Shown here in pieces: positions 5,668-5,934 of a stretch of DNA of 5,934 nucleotides. The first letter of the stretch is position 1. Every line of letters starts with the position of its first letter. Position numbers and translations under genes: made by a program. Origin of the DNA: Bryobacteraceae bacterium (GTDB taxonomy: Bacteria > Acidobacteriota > Terriglobia > Bryobacterales > Bryobacteraceae); contig JANXXV010000423.1 of assembly GCA_025350445.1 (NCBI GenBank), forward strand, positions 1 to 5,934, read 5' to 3'. Under the pieces are notes generated by a model. The model was not told where the DNA came from and did not search any database. It saw only the letters and a program-made list of their open reading frames with translations.

Positions 5668-5733
5668 CCAACCAGTCGTTGGACCATCCATGGATACCCA
5701 AGCGGTTCCAATCGCGACTTGCAAGCTCGCGAT
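5668..5733. repeat. Cluster of three perfect palindromes
   Basis: CCAAC-CAGTC-GTTGG (5668-5682), ATCCATGGAT (5686-5695) and ATCGCGA-CTTGCAAGC-TCGCGAT (5711-5733) follow one another within 66 bases. The central bases of the last are nearly palindromic as well (CTTGCAAG). The cluster is non-coding and lies 73 bases past the stop of the right-edge gene. It could be a protein-binding or recombination site, or the folded 3' end of a transcript. Confidence 0.45.
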
Positions 5734-5806
5734 AATGATCACTTCAGCGAGTTGGCAGCTTTGCGTCAACTTTACGGGCCGGACCATGTGGCTGTCAGAG
5801 AGTCCT

Positions 5807-5934
5807 TCAGAGCATCTTCGCGAGTTCGGCCAGCGCCAAGTCTCCATAGCCGGGGTCCTTCATTGAGAATTGCCCCTTCTTCATGCCCGCATTTATGTGC
5901 AGGAAGATTTCCGATTCCCGGTCGCCCTCGCCGA
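5807..5934 (-). CDS. C-terminal end of an unrecognised protein (5' end beyond window)
   Basis: The minus strand is open from the right edge to TGA at 5807-5809, giving 41 residues that include EIFLHINAGMKKGQFSMKDP, then GYGDLALAELAKML at the C-terminus. The alternation of charged and hydrophobic residues and the helical ending look like real protein, but I do not recognise the family. No signal or membrane segment is visible in this part. It reads in the same direction as module 1, the methyltransferase, perR and katG, but its distance from them argues against a shared operon. Confidence 0.6.
   Translation of the reverse strand, partial: GEGDRESEIFLHINAGMKKGQFSMKDPGYGDLALAELAKML

Noticed and set aside
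5372..5701. A 109-codon minus-strand frame overlapping the end of vapC module 2
   Set aside because: It runs through the vapC antisense, a hairpin and the repeat. The PGQDSNL peptide in it resembles common spurious translations of T-arm-like DNA.

Overview
The window is GC-rich bacterial DNA carrying part of a peroxide-defence locus, a lone methyltransferase and two toxin-antitoxin modules, separated by repeat-bearing spacers. A Fur/PerR-type regulator next to peroxide-detoxifying genes, abundant VapBC modules and long repeat-filled spacers would fit a soil bacterium such as an Acidobacteriota member. That assignment is an inference from gene content and style; there is no rRNA or marker gene to prove it.

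Left part (1-2251, all minus strand): a PerR-like regulator (1744-2217) reads toward katG (bifunctional catalase-peroxidase), whose last third runs off the left edge. In the 257-base gap between them lies a decayed 5' fragment of a different enzyme, a monofunctional haem catalase (katA-like, 1516-1716), with its ribosome binding site, a frameshift, a nonsense codon and an internal deletion. The simplest reading is an ancestral perR-katA operon in which katA was lost and katG now occupies the downstream position. PerR would sense H2O2 and control peroxide removal; a plausible operator sits inside its own promoter.

Middle (2252-3969): about 700 bases with no convincing gene but with a 152-base repeat (copy 1); a class I SAM-dependent methyltransferase (2962-3576, minus); then a spacer with a second copy of the repeat in the same orientation.

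Right part (3970-5449): two type II toxin-antitoxin modules arranged head to head. Module 1 (minus) is an AbrB-fold VapB plus a PIN-domain VapC. Module 2 (plus) is a short helix-type VapB plus a PIN-domain VapC of another subfamily. In each, antitoxin and toxin genes overlap, and a hairpin lies directly behind the toxin stop. Both antitoxin genes, and the PerR gene, have a -10 element placed so that transcription should begin at or within one base of the start codon, which suggests leaderless mRNAs.

Right edge (5450-5934): another diverged repeat segment, a cluster of perfect palindromes (5668-5733), and the last 41 codons of an unrecognised minus-strand gene entering from the right.
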